Shown: positions 25,211 to 33,932 of the stretch, piece after piece
How the letters are laid out: each line of letters starts with the position of its first letter
Numbering within the stretch: position 1 is the stretch's first letter
From: an uncultured Corynebacterium sp.
Lineage (GTDB): Bacteria > Actinomycetota > Actinomycetes > Mycobacteriales > Mycobacteriaceae
Assembly: GCF_946998835.1 (NCBI RefSeq)
Contig: NZ_CAMQAZ010000021.1
Location: forward strand, 1 to 45,997
Length of the DNA stretch: 45,997 nucleotides
Direction of reading: 5' to 3'
The notes under the pieces: model-generated
Database searches by the model: none
Told to the model about the DNA's origin: nothing
What the model saw: only the letters and a program-made list of their open reading frames with translations
Position numbers and translations under genes: made by a program

Positions 25211-25296
25211 GTCCGGGTGGCGGAATGGCAGACGCGCTAGCTTGAGGTGCTAGTGCCCTATTAACGGGCGTGGGGGTTCAAGTCCCCCTCCGGACA
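25211..25296 (+). tRNA. tRNA-Leu (anticodon GAG)
   Basis: The 86-nt class II tRNA folds fully. The acceptor GTCCGGG pairs with the 3' TCCGGAC strand (one G-T pair), and the D arm starts GCGGAATGG. The anticodon stem CTAGC/GCTAG has the loop TTGAGGT, so the anticodon GAG is at 25244-25246. The long variable arm is TGCCC/GGGCG and the T arm GGGGG/CCCCC with loop TTCAAGT. The discriminator base is A and CCA is not encoded. It reads CTC and CTT leucine codons. Confidence 0.97.
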
Positions 25297-25306
25297 CAAG
25301 ATATAT

Positions 25307-25346
25307 CCCGAGAAACTGCAGCTAATGCAGGCCTCGGGATTTTTTG
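25307..25346 (+). terminator. Rho-independent terminator of tRNA-Leu
   Basis: CCCGAG (25307-25312) pairs with CTCGGG (25333-25338), and an inner CTGCA/TGCAG stem (25316-25320 with 25326-25330) extends the hairpin. A run of six T (25340-25345) follows. It starts 11 nt after the tRNA end. Confidence 0.9.
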
Positions 25347-25374
25347 TATTATCCTGCCCTACCCGACTTCTGCC

Positions 25375-26868
25375 CTACTGCAGCGCAGAGGTCAGGCGGA
25401 ATACAGAGTCCAGGTAACGCTGGTGGATGGGCCGGTCATTCCATTCCTCCTGAGTGAGCAGGAGGGATTTGTCGCGGTACTCGTCGGCAAGCGTGATTAG
25501 TTTGTCCACGATGGAACCTGCGGCGGAAAGAAGCGTTATCTCGTAGTTGAGGCCGAATGAGCGCATGTCCAGGTTGGAGGAGCCGAACATGGCCATGCGG
25601 TCGTCGATAACCATGAACTTTGAGTGCAGGACCGCAGGTGCCGGGTATCGGTAGATTTTCACGCCCGCGGTCAGCAGCGCCTGATAGTAGGACTGCTGCG
25701 CGTGACCGACCATGAACTGGTCGGATTCTTCGTTGACGTAGAGCTGGACGTCGATGCCTCCGTAAGCTGCGGAGGTCAGAGCCATGAGCATGGATTCGTC
25801 GGGGACGAAGTATGGGCTGACGGCGATAATCCGCTCGTGAGCCTGGTAGATCATGTTGTTGAAGACGCGCAGGTTCGGCTCCGTGCTAAAGCCCGGCCCC
25901 GATGGTAGCACCTGGACGACGTTGTAGTTGTCGTCAACTTCGGTTTCATGAAGCGAATAATCCCTGGTGGCATCTGGGGTCTTGTATAGCTCGCTAGTCC
26001 AGTCGACTGCGAAAATCGCGTCGAAGGCCAGTGCGATATCGCCCTCTAGCTCAATCCACGTGTCTACCCAGCGGCGGCCGATTTTATGGTTCTTTTTCTT
26101 CTGATACTCGGGCTCAATCAAATTCTGCGAGCCCATGAATACGATGTCGCCGTCGATGACCACGAGCTTCCGGTGATTGCGTAGATCCAGGCGGCGCCAG
26201 GTGAGTTTCAGCAAGCTCACTGGCAGCATTGGGTGCCAGGGAATGCGCGACTGGGCCAGGCGCTTTTTCAGCTTGTAGTAGCCGGGGTACTTCCATGAGC
26301 CAATCGGGTCAACGAGAACCTTGACCTCTAGTCCCCTTTTTTGTGCGCGTTCGAGAGCCTGGATGAAAGGCTCCGTGCTGTCATCGAGGGCAAAGATGTA
26401 GGACTGCACGTGAATAGATTTCTTGGCTGCATCGATGGTCTCAATCATGCGGTCGATGGATGCTGCGAATTCGGTGAAGAGTCCCTTTTCCGAGCTGGCG
26501 ATCGCAGGCATCCCGGTGAGCTGACGTGAGAGCTTGAATACGTTGACAACGTCATCTTCTATCTCGGCATCGTCTGGTACGTCGGGAAGATGGGCGGTAC
26601 GTTCCGCAATGAGCTCCTGCGCCAGTGCTTGAACCTCATGCCTACGGCCCGTAATCTGCTGCGAGCCGAGGAAGAGGAACAGTGGTAGGCCGATGAATGG
26701 AATCAGCAGAATCAGCAGCAACCACGCTGTCGATGCCGAGGGGCTTCGGTTTTCCGGCACCCAACCGATTGCGATGAACTTAATCGTGTAGTCGAGTGCG
26801 AAAAACAGTACTTGCCACCACGTTAAGTCCTCCACCAGCCACGGGAAGGTGCTTATCAACCAATCCAT
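25375..26868 (-). CDS. cls: Cardiolipin synthase (phospholipase D family)
   Basis: Cls condenses two phosphatidylglycerols to cardiolipin at the membrane. The 497-residue protein has two N-terminal membrane helices (about residues 16-36 and 46-68). Two HKD motifs follow: His232/Lys234/Asp239 in NHRKLVVIDGD and His415/Lys417/Asp422 in LHSKFMVIDDRMAMFGSSN. The GSQN and GSSN tails of the motifs are both intact. The ATG encodes MDWLISTF. This is the bacterial two-HKD type, not the eukaryotic-like CDP-alcohol phosphatidyltransferase type. The gene is convergent with the tRNA-Leu unit. Confidence 0.93.
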   Translation of the reverse strand: MDWLISTFPWLVEDLTWWQVLFFALDYTIKFIAIGWVPENRSPSASTAWLLLILLIPFIGLPLFLFLGSQQITGRRHEVQALAQELIAERTAHLPDVPDDAEIEDDVVNVFKLSRQLTGMPAIASSEKGLFTEFAASIDRMIETIDAAKKSIHVQSYIFALDDSTEPFIQALERAQKRGLEVKVLVDPIGSWKYPGYYKLKKRLAQSRIPWHPMLPVSLLKLTWRRLDLRNHRKLVVIDGDIVFMGSQNLIEPEYQKKKNHKIGRRWVDTWIELEGDIALAFDAIFAVDWTSELYKTPDATRDYSLHETEVDDNYNVVQVLPSGPGFSTEPNLRVFNNMIYQAHERIIAVSPYFVPDESMLMALTSAAYGGIDVQLYVNEESDQFMVGHAQQSYYQALLTAGVKIYRYPAPAVLHSKFMVIDDRMAMFGSSNLDMRSFGLNYEITLLSAAGSIVDKLITLADEYRDKSLLLTQEEWNDRPIHQRYLDSVFRLTSALQ

Positions 26869-26989
26869 GCAGATGATATTACTGAAGGATTTTTCAGCAT
26901 CTTCGGTGGCTGCCCTTTAGGTGCACACTTCCCCTCTTCGTGCCAGCGTGTTGCGACATCTGAAATTGAATACTGGTATCAATGCATAG

Positions 26990-27009
26990 TAAGGTTCACC
27001 TTAGTGAAC
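26990..27009. promoter_or_regulatory. Overlapping palindromes, candidate ArsR-family operator
   Basis: Two perfect inverted repeats overlap: TAAGGT-TC-ACCTTA (26990-27003) and GTTCAC-CTTA-GTGAAC (26994-27009). A looser dyad built on ATAC/GTAT lies 20 bp upstream. The site is about 47-66 bp before the chosen start of the ArsR-type gene, where the promoter should be. Autoregulation is the usual mode of this family. The first dyad also resembles part of a DtxR box, so iron control is an alternative. Confidence 0.55.
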
Positions 27010-27055
27010 ATAGTCTGTGTTTGGTATGTCGACTCCGAAAGGACTACCCCTCCAA

Positions 27056-27388
27056 ATGACTGAGAAGGCTCCTACGAGCACCGAGCTCGACGTTGCCACT
27101 GGCGTACTGAAATTGATGGCCGACAGGACTCGTCTCTCCATCCTGTCCCTCCTTCGTGACGGCGAGATGACCGTCACCGCCATCGCCAGTGCTCTCGACC
27201 GCCCCATCCCGGCGATTTCTCAGCACCTGGCGAAGTTGCGCATGGCCAATATGGTGCAGACCCGCAAAGAGGGCACATCCAGCTTCTACTCTCAGCCCGA
27301 CGAGCATCTCACCAACCTCGTGGTCAACGCCCTCCACTTCGCCGAGCACACGCTCTACAGCAATCCGCCTCATCACCGCGGTCAGTAA
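27056..27388 (+). CDS. ArsR/SmtB-family winged-helix repressor
   Basis: This 110-residue regulator has the ArsR core: VLKLMADRTRLSILSLLRDGEMTVTAIASALDRPIPAISQHLAKLRMANMVQTRKEG, with the recognition helix around PAISQHLAKLR. There is no CxC metal site in helix 3. The last helix has DEHLTNLVVNALHFAEH, rich in Asp and His, similar to the alpha-5 zinc/nickel site of CzrA, NmtR and SmtB, although the His spacing differs by one residue. ATG 27056 is chosen for the AAAGGA 12 bases upstream; ATG 27026 and GTG 27017 are in frame. No metal transporter is adjacent, so the target genes are unknown. Confidence 0.85.
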   Translation: MTEKAPTSTELDVATGVLKLMADRTRLSILSLLRDGEMTVTAIASALDRPIPAISQHLAKLRMANMVQTRKEGTSSFYSQPDEHLTNLVVNALHFAEHTLYSNPPHHRGQ

Positions 27389-27422
27389 GGCGCATATACG
27401 CTTCCGCTCGCTTGACGACGAA

Positions 27423-27471
27423 AACCCCCGCGACCCAACCAGATAACTTCCGGTAGGTAATCGCGGGGGTT
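27423..27471. terminator. Shared terminator between the ArsR gene and meaB
   Basis: A perfect 11-bp stem, AACCCCCGCGA (27423-27433) with TCGCGGGGGTT (27461-27471), lies between two convergent genes. On the plus strand TATTTGTCTTT follows; on the minus strand the arm ends in TTTT. It can therefore end transcription from both sides. Confidence 0.8.
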
Positions 27472-27488
27472 ATTTGTCTTTGGCGCTG

Positions 27489-28589
27489 CTAGTTCAGAGC
27501 TGCCACTCCCTTGTCGAATGCCTCCATAATGCGCTGTGCGGCGAGCGTCGGAGTGAGCTGGCCAGAGCGGAGCTGCTTTTCCACCAACGTGCTCTCTGTC
27601 TGTACAGCTTCATTGGTGTTGAGCCGCTGCAGGAGCGTTTCATGCACCATGGACCACATCCACTTGATCTGCTGGTTAGCGCGATTTTCATCGAAGAGAT
27701 GATTCTCGTGCATAGCCTCGACATGGTCTTCAATGGCTTGCCAGAACTTGTCGATGCCCTCATTTTCCAGTGCCGACATGGTCAGCACCGGCGGAGTCCA
27801 AACTTGATCTGACGAGCGAACCATCTTCATGGCCGTCATCAGGTCACGCGCAGCACGCTTGGCCGGACGCAAGTTTTTACCATCGGCCTTGTTGATAGAA
27901 ATCACGTCGGCCATCTCCAGCACACCCTTCTTGATGCCCTGGAGCTGATCACCAGCGCCGGCGAGTGCCAGAAACGCGAACGTGTCCACCATCTGTGCTA
28001 CTGCGACCTCGGACTGGCCGACGCCAACAGTTTCGACGATGACAATGTCGTAGCCCGCGGCTTCCAACACCACCATGGCCTCGCGCGTTGCCTTGGCCAC
28101 GCCACCGAGTGTGCCCGCTGACGGCGATGGGCGAATGAAGGCCTCATCCGCAGCCGAGAGCCGGGACATACGAGTCTTATCGCCCAGGATTGAGCCACCG
28201 GACTTCGTCGACGACGGGTCGATGGCCAGCACCGCAACGCGGTGCCCTTCCTCAATCAGCTTCAGACCGAGGGTTTCAATCGTGGTTGACTTGCCGACGC
28301 CGGGGACACCGGTAAGCCCGACACGCATCGCCTTTCCGGAAAATGGCAGCAACTTCACCAGTAGTTCCTGAGCCAGAACCTTATGAGCCGGAGCAGTCGA
28401 CTCCAACAGAGTGATTGCCCGAGCTAACTTAGTGCGGTTTCCAGCCCGCACACCCTCAAAGAGGTCATCGACATCGATGCGTCGTCGCGCACGACGGACA
28501 ACTTCGGGGGCTACAGCTGTCTTGCCCTCAACGACCGTGCCTGCGGTAGTGACGAGGGTGCCCAGGTTTTCTTCAAGATACTCGTTCAT
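27489..28589 (-). CDS. meaB: Methylmalonyl-CoA mutase-associated GTPase MeaB
   Basis: MeaB is a G3E-family GTPase that guards methylmalonyl-CoA mutase, gating adenosylcobalamin loading and removing damaged cofactor. The 366-residue protein has the P-loop GVPGVGKST (94-102), the switch region VLAIDPSSTKSGGSILGDKTRM, the family motif VETVGVGQSE and the guanine-specificity region INKADG. It lies 66 bp after mutB on the same strand. It is often annotated ArgK, but no arginine-transport role is supported. Confidence 0.95.
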   Translation of the reverse strand: MNEYLEENLGTLVTTAGTVVEGKTAVAPEVVRRARRRIDVDDLFEGVRAGNRTKLARAITLLESTAPAHKVLAQELLVKLLPFSGKAMRVGLTGVPGVGKSTTIETLGLKLIEEGHRVAVLAIDPSSTKSGGSILGDKTRMSRLSAADEAFIRPSPSAGTLGGVAKATREAMVVLEAAGYDIVIVETVGVGQSEVAVAQMVDTFAFLALAGAGDQLQGIKKGVLEMADVISINKADGKNLRPAKRAARDLMTAMKMVRSSDQVWTPPVLTMSALENEGIDKFWQAIEDHVEAMHENHLFDENRANQQIKWMWSMVHETLLQRLNTNEAVQTESTLVEKQLRSGQLTPTLAAQRIMEAFDKGVAALN

Positions 28590-28655
28590 CGCTACTTCTC
28601 AATTCCGACAACGCGCTGAGCTGAACGCTCAGCCCAGCGCGACTGCGGTAGTTAT

Positions 28656-30875
28656 CTAGGACTCTTCGTCAACGGCAATGTCGAGACCCAGCTCGGCAGA
28701 GAGCTTGGTCATCATGTCGATTGCCGAATCGGCGATGACGGTGCCCGGCGGGTAGATAGCCGCGGCGCCGGCATCGTAGAGTTCCTGGAAGTCGCCCGGT
28801 GGGATAACGCCACCGACGACAATCATGATGTCCTCGCGGCCCAGCTTTGCCAGCTCCTCGCGCAGGGCAGGAACCAGCGTCAGGTGGCCTGCTGCCAGTG
28901 AGGACACGCCCACGACGTGGACATCGGAGTCGACTGCCGACTTAGCGGCCTCCTCCGGGGTCTGAAACAGCGGTCCCACGTCAACGTCCATGCCGAGGTC
29001 GGCGTAGGCGGAAGCGATGACCTTCTGGCCGCGGTCGTGACCATCCTGACCCATCTTGGCCAGGTAGATACGCGGACGGCGACCTTCCTGCTCTTCGAAC
29101 TTGTCGGCCATAGCGATGGCCTTGGAGACGTTAGACACGGCTCCCTCCTTGCCAACTTCGTCCTTGTAGACGCCGGAGAGAGTACGAATCTCGGCCTGGT
29201 GACGGCCAAAGACCTCTTCCATGGCGTCGGAGATTTCACCGATGGAGGCCATGGCGCGAGCGCAGTCGACAGCGAGCTTCAGGAGGTTCTTGTCCAGGTC
29301 CCCCGGTTCACCCGGGTTACGGCAAGCGTCGGTCAGAGCAGCCAGAGCCTTCTGAACTTCTTCCTCGTCGCGCTCGGCGCGCAGGCGAGCTAGCTTATCA
29401 ATCTGCTCCTGGCGCACGCGGGAGTTCTCAACCTTGAGAACCTCGATGGCCTCATCCTCTTCGACCTGGTACTTGTTCACGCCGATGAGGGCCTGGCGAC
29501 CCGAGTCAATACGAGCCTGGGTACGAGCAGCGGCCTCTTCAATGCGCAGCTTCGGAATGCCCTCGATAGTGGCCTGTGCCATACCGCCGGCCTCTTCGAC
29601 CTCGTCGATGTGCTGGCGTGCACGCTTGACCAGCTCGTTGGTCAGCCACTCGATGTAGTAGGAACCAGCCCACGGGTCCACCGGACGGGTGGTGTTGGAC
29701 TCCTGCTGAAGCAGCAGCTGAGTATTACGAGCAATACGAGCCGAGAAGTCAGTCGGCAGTGCCAGGGCCTCGTCCAGTGCGTTAGTGTGCAGCGACTGAG
29801 TGTGGCCCTGCGTTGCGGCCATAGCCTCAACTGCAGTACGGGCGACATTGTTGTAGACATCCTGGGCAGTCAGCGACCAACCGGAGGTCTGCGAGTGTGT
29901 ACGCAGTGACTGCGACTTCGGGTTCTTCGGGCCGAACTTGCCAACCAGCTCAGACCAGAGAATACGGCCTGCACGCAGCTTAGCAATCTCGGTGAAGGTG
30001 TTCATCGAGATGCCCCAGAAGAAGGACAGGCGCGGAGCGAACTTATCAACTTCCAGACCAGCGTCGATACCGGCCCGTAAGTACTCGATGCCGTCGGCAA
30101 GCGTGTAAGCGAGCTCCAGGTCGGCCGTCGCGCCAGCTTCCTGAATGTGGTAGCCGGAAATCGAAATCGAGTTGAACTTCGGCATTTTTGCCGAGGTGTA
30201 CTCGAAAATCGAGGAGATGATTCGCATCGAAGGCTTCGGCGGGTAGATGTACGTGTTACGAACCATGAACTCCTTGAGGATGTCGTTCTGGATCGTACCG
30301 CGCAGCTGCTCAGTCGAAACGCCCTGCTCTTCAGCGGTGACAATGTAGAAAGCCAGAATCGGCAGCACAGCGCCGTTCATGGTCATAGACACCGAGACGC
30401 CGCCCAGGTCGATGCCCTGGAAGAGCTCACGCATGTCGTAAATCGAGTCAATTGCCACACCGGCCATACCGACGTCGCCAGACACGCGCGGGTTGTCCGA
30501 GTCGTAGCCACGGTGGGTAGCCAGGTCGAAAGCGACCGACAGACCCTTCTGACCAGCTGCGAGGTTGCGGCGGTAGAAAGCGTTGGACTCCGCTGCAGTG
30601 GAGAAACCAGCGTACTGGCGAATGGTCCACGGCTGGTTGGTGTACATGGTCGGGTACGGACCGCGCATGAACGGGGCGATACCCGGGAAAGAATCTACCG
30701 GGTGGCCCTCGGCAGCAGCGGCGTCGCGGTCAGCGCGATTATAGACGCGCTTGACATCGATGCCCTCTGGAATGGTCCACACTTCACCAGCTTCCGCGGC
30801 AGCTGCCTTGTTGGTGGCAGCGGCTGCGTCGTCGGTGTTGCGGGAGATGTCAGCGAAATTTGGGATGGTGGTCAT
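28656..30875 (-). CDS. mutB: Methylmalonyl-CoA mutase large (catalytic) subunit
   Basis: This B12-dependent enzyme interconverts methylmalonyl-CoA and succinyl-CoA in propionate metabolism. The 739-residue subunit has the substrate-binding TIM barrel (RGPYPTMYTNQPWTIRQYAGF near the N-terminus) and a C-terminal B12 domain with GQDGHDRG (His about 613), which provides the cobalt ligand, then GVIPPGDF. ATG 30875 is chosen: AGGAAG precedes it by a few bases, just after the mutA stop, and a GTG four codons earlier overlaps that stop. mutA-mutB-meaB form one operon. Confidence 0.97.
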   Translation of the reverse strand: MTTIPNFADISRNTDDAAAATNKAAAAEAGEVWTIPEGIDVKRVYNRADRDAAAAEGHPVDSFPGIAPFMRGPYPTMYTNQPWTIRQYAGFSTAAESNAFYRRNLAAGQKGLSVAFDLATHRGYDSDNPRVSGDVGMAGVAIDSIYDMRELFQGIDLGGVSVSMTMNGAVLPILAFYIVTAEEQGVSTEQLRGTIQNDILKEFMVRNTYIYPPKPSMRIISSIFEYTSAKMPKFNSISISGYHIQEAGATADLELAYTLADGIEYLRAGIDAGLEVDKFAPRLSFFWGISMNTFTEIAKLRAGRILWSELVGKFGPKNPKSQSLRTHSQTSGWSLTAQDVYNNVARTAVEAMAATQGHTQSLHTNALDEALALPTDFSARIARNTQLLLQQESNTTRPVDPWAGSYYIEWLTNELVKRARQHIDEVEEAGGMAQATIEGIPKLRIEEAAARTQARIDSGRQALIGVNKYQVEEDEAIEVLKVENSRVRQEQIDKLARLRAERDEEEVQKALAALTDACRNPGEPGDLDKNLLKLAVDCARAMASIGEISDAMEEVFGRHQAEIRTLSGVYKDEVGKEGAVSNVSKAIAMADKFEEQEGRRPRIYLAKMGQDGHDRGQKVIASAYADLGMDVDVGPLFQTPEEAAKSAVDSDVHVVGVSSLAAGHLTLVPALREELAKLGREDIMIVVGGVIPPGDFQELYDAGAAAIYPPGTVIADSAIDMMTKLSAELGLDIAVDEES

Positions 30876-30883
30876 TACTTCCT

Positions 30884-32776
30884 TCACGCTCCCAGTTCGT
30901 TCAGCAGTCGGGACAGCTCCGCGACAGCATCAATGGTCATGTTCAGGTATCCGTCGGGGCGGGCATCCTCAGCGGCATTGGCGAAGCTCTTCTCGGAGCC
31001 AGCCACCAGGACCTCCTTGGCGCCGGCGGCGCGGGCGGCCTTGACAGCCTCTTCGCCGGAAGCCTCGTACTCGCTGTCTGCTGCGCACAGCACGACGATG
31101 TCAGAGGCCTTCACAGCCTCTTCGAAACCAGCCTCACCCGGTACAACCTGACCGGGGTTGGCGACGGCGATACCGCCGGAAGCCAGCAAGTTGGAGGTGA
31201 AACCGGTGCGGATGTTGTGCTTGGCCAGCGGGCCCAGTGGCAGCATGCCGACTAGCGGGCGGTTGCCATTTGCAGCCAGGAAATCATCGGAGCGGTTGCG
31301 CAGCGCCTCAAAGTCGCTAGCCCAACGGCGAATTGGGTCGCCCTCCGGGCGAGCCTCAGGAGCCAGCGGAGCTTCAGCCAGGTTCGGGAACTCGTTAATA
31401 GCGGTGACCTTGGTGCGGCGGTGTGCGATGTCGGCGCGGCGCTTCTCCCAGGTAGCGTCCAGGGCGGCACGGACATCGGCCTCACCGGAGGTGAAGCCAC
31501 CAGCAGCCTCAGTGCCAGTGAAGATTTCCCACGCCTTGTCAGCCATTTCCTCAGTCAGGTCCTCTACGAAGTAGGAGCCACCTGCTGGATCGGCGACATA
31601 ACCAAGGTGAGACTCTTCCAGCAGCAACAGGTTGGTGTTGCGAGCGATGCGGGCCTTGAAAGTCTTGGAGACGTCCGGCATACCGCCGACAACTGCATAG
31701 TCAAACGGCAGGACCTCAACCGAGGAGGCGCCACCGACACCGGCAGCGAAGGAAGCGACAGTTACGCGCAGCATGTTGACCCACGGGTCACGCTGGCTGA
31801 ACATAACTGGTGCGGTTACCGCATGCATCGGGGCACGGCCAGCTTCAGGGGCACCGATGACCTCGGCGACGCGGGCCCACAGAACGCGGGCGGCGCGGAA
31901 CTTCGCAATGGTGTCGAACTGGTCGTCGGTGGCTGCAAAACGGAAGGTGATTTGGCCAAGTGCCTCTTCAGCGCTCAAGCCCGCTTTGGTCAGCGCGCGC
32001 AAGTAGGCAACGCCTACAGCGAGGCTGTAGCCAATCTCCTGGATGTTGTTTGCGCCCAGGTTGGAGAACACAACGCCGTCGACAAGCAGAGCGCGAACGT
32101 CGCCAGGCTGCTTAGCTGCCTTGACTGCCAGCTCGACAGCCTCGTCGAGAGAGACATCGTCAATGCCAGCAAACGCGGCGGTCAGCGGGGCTGCGGAAAG
32201 TTCGACTGCGACGTTGTCCGGGTTTGCCGGGTTCGCCTGCTCAATGTAGGACGCCAGTGCTTCTGCAACCTGCGGGATCTTCTTACCTGCGTGTACCGCA
32301 ATCGGAGCAAGGTCGACGTAGACGTTGTTGAGCAGAGCCGGCACGTCAGCGGCTTCCAGGGAGCCCGTGAAGTCCAGGCGAATGTCGGTAGTGCCGTTTT
32401 CCAGGGCAGTCAGCAGAGTCTCGTTGACGGCCTTCGGGTCAAGGGCATCTTCACCCGGGTACTGGCGACCGAAGGTCTCGCGAACACCCCAGCCGTTGGT
32501 GTTGTCGGCAGTGACCTTTGCACCACGGACGAACGGGAACTGGCCCGGAGCGGGGCTTTCCGCGTGTTCATCCGCGCGGGTGTAGAGCGGCCGGACATCG
32601 ACACCGTCGTAGGTGGTCTTAATCAGTCGTTTCCAAATATCGAGCGGGACATCTGCAACGTCTTGCTTGTGCACCCGCGCGAATACCTTTGCCACGCCCT
32701 GATACCAGGAATTCTGCAATTCCTCGAAGTTCGGTGGCAGCGTGGAAGGTGATTCGGGGGTCGTTCGGTCAGTCAC
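30884..32776 (-). CDS. mutA: Methylmalonyl-CoA mutase small subunit
   Basis: This is the non-catalytic partner of MutB in the heterodimeric bacterial mutase. The 630-residue protein keeps the barrel (VRGAKVTADNTNGWGVRETFG) and a B12-like C-terminal domain. There the DxHxxG cobalt-ligand motif is replaced by PLGPLAKHNIRTGFTSN, as expected for the small subunit. It is the first gene of mutA-mutB-meaB. The 356-bp upstream gap should hold the operon promoter, but I could not assign it. Confidence 0.95.
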   Translation of the reverse strand: MTDRTTPESPSTLPPNFEELQNSWYQGVAKVFARVHKQDVADVPLDIWKRLIKTTYDGVDVRPLYTRADEHAESPAPGQFPFVRGAKVTADNTNGWGVRETFGRQYPGEDALDPKAVNETLLTALENGTTDIRLDFTGSLEAADVPALLNNVYVDLAPIAVHAGKKIPQVAEALASYIEQANPANPDNVAVELSAAPLTAAFAGIDDVSLDEAVELAVKAAKQPGDVRALLVDGVVFSNLGANNIQEIGYSLAVGVAYLRALTKAGLSAEEALGQITFRFAATDDQFDTIAKFRAARVLWARVAEVIGAPEAGRAPMHAVTAPVMFSQRDPWVNMLRVTVASFAAGVGGASSVEVLPFDYAVVGGMPDVSKTFKARIARNTNLLLLEESHLGYVADPAGGSYFVEDLTEEMADKAWEIFTGTEAAGGFTSGEADVRAALDATWEKRRADIAHRRTKVTAINEFPNLAEAPLAPEARPEGDPIRRWASDFEALRNRSDDFLAANGNRPLVGMLPLGPLAKHNIRTGFTSNLLASGGIAVANPGQVVPGEAGFEEAVKASDIVVLCAADSEYEASGEEAVKAARAAGAKEVLVAGSEKSFANAAEDARPDGYLNMTIDAVAELSRLLNELGA

Positions 32777-33133
32777 GACAGACCTTCTCCCTTACATGTT
32801 CTAAGCAACGTCCCCATCGACCAACTACCAAGGTGAATTCGGCTGCGACTATTTTTCCGAATTCTCCGACGGCAGAAAGTGATCAACAGGCGTTGACTTC
32901 CTCCAATAGTCAATAAGAGCCACTAGTCAGACGCTAAGACCTACCCCGAGTGACCGTGCACTGAATCTTCATGCGGACGGGCACGTCAAGTGCTCGAGTC
33001 AAGGCATAGTGACCTTGTTTCCCATCCTAGTGAAATAAAGGGCAAACGCCCTTAGCCGCTGTCCCACCAACCCTGCTCAGCATCCAATTCGCTGGTCATA
33101 CGTCTTCCTGTAATCCCCGGTAACCTCAAATGG
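32777..33133. other. Divergent intergenic region mutA / TVP38 gene
   Basis: About 356 bp without a credible gene separate mutA (minus) and the TVP38-type gene (plus). The only structure I see is a 6-bp hairpin, AAGGGC-AAAC-GCCCTT, at 33038-33053, without a T-tract. Promoters for both genes should be here. I found no GlxR-type palindrome and no B12 riboswitch signature, although mutA encodes part of a B12 enzyme. Confidence 0.6.
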
Positions 33134-33805
33134 GTGAACGTATCCGATGTGCGAATTACCCCTACAGTCAAAAAAGTCCTGCTGGCGATAGCCGTAGGCG
33201 TAGGGGTCGTCGTCACACTGTTCGTAGATGTGCCCACCGTCGCTACCATCCGCCAGTGGTCTATCGACGCTGGTGATTGGTTCCCCATCCTCTACTTTCT
33301 CGCATACGTTGCACTGACGCAGTTCCCCATCCCCCGCACCGTATTCACCTTGGCTTCCGGAATTCTCTTTGGGCCAGTGCTCGGTTTCCTCCTGGCTATT
33401 ACCGCAACAACGGTGTCTGCCCTGTTATCACTGTGCATTGTGCGTTTTCTGGGGCGTGATTGGTTTCGTGCTCATCTGACCAACCGCCGTCTCCTTAGCC
33501 TTGACCGTCGGTTGGAACAACGTGGCTGGCTGACTGTTCTCAGCCTGCGCATGATTGCTGGCGTGCCGTTTTCATTTCTCAACTACGCCTGTGGACTGTC
33601 GTCGATACGCGTTGTGCCGTACATCATCGCCACCGCTGTAGGTTCGGCGCCGAATACGCTCGCGGTTGTTCTGCTTGGCGACGCGTTATTGGTCGGATTC
33701 GACGTACGCTTTGCGGTGGCAACGGGGATTTTGCTTCTGCTCGGTGTGCTGGGACTTATCGCGGACGCTAAGTTCCCTGTCGTGGCTGCTTCGTCGAAGC
33801 GTTAA
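33134..33805 (+). CDS. TVP38/TMEM64 (VTT-domain) membrane protein
   Basis: This 223-residue polytopic membrane protein starts with GTG. The SNARE-associated/VTT core is recognisable: QFPIPRTVFTLASGILFGPVLGFLLAITATTVSALLSL followed by the FLGRDWFR segment and RMIAGVPFSFLNYACGLSSI. The N-terminal helix (about residues 10-35) is a separate membrane span. The family is proposed to be lipid scramblases or transporters; a precise role is not known. The same position next to mutA is seen in mycobacteria (Rv1491c), as I remember it. Confidence 0.87.
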   Translation: MNVSDVRITPTVKKVLLAIAVGVGVVVTLFVDVPTVATIRQWSIDAGDWFPILYFLAYVALTQFPIPRTVFTLASGILFGPVLGFLLAITATTVSALLSLCIVRFLGRDWFRAHLTNRRLLSLDRRLEQRGWLTVLSLRMIAGVPFSFLNYACGLSSIRVVPYIIATAVGSAPNTLAVVLLGDALLVGFDVRFAVATGILLLLGVLGLIADAKFPVVAASSKR

Positions 33806-33932
33806 GAAGCGTTAAACGTTGCAGTGAAAACTTGTGGTCAGCGATTAGCGCGCTCGCACTGAACCCGCGGTGGTCTGACGGAGGGAGCTTCCGTGTCCTA
33901 ACCCACTACTGTCAAGGGTTGGGGCTAGACTA

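Noticed and set aside
32777..33133. B12 riboswitch before mutA
   Set aside because: No B12-box-like sequence is visible on the minus strand.
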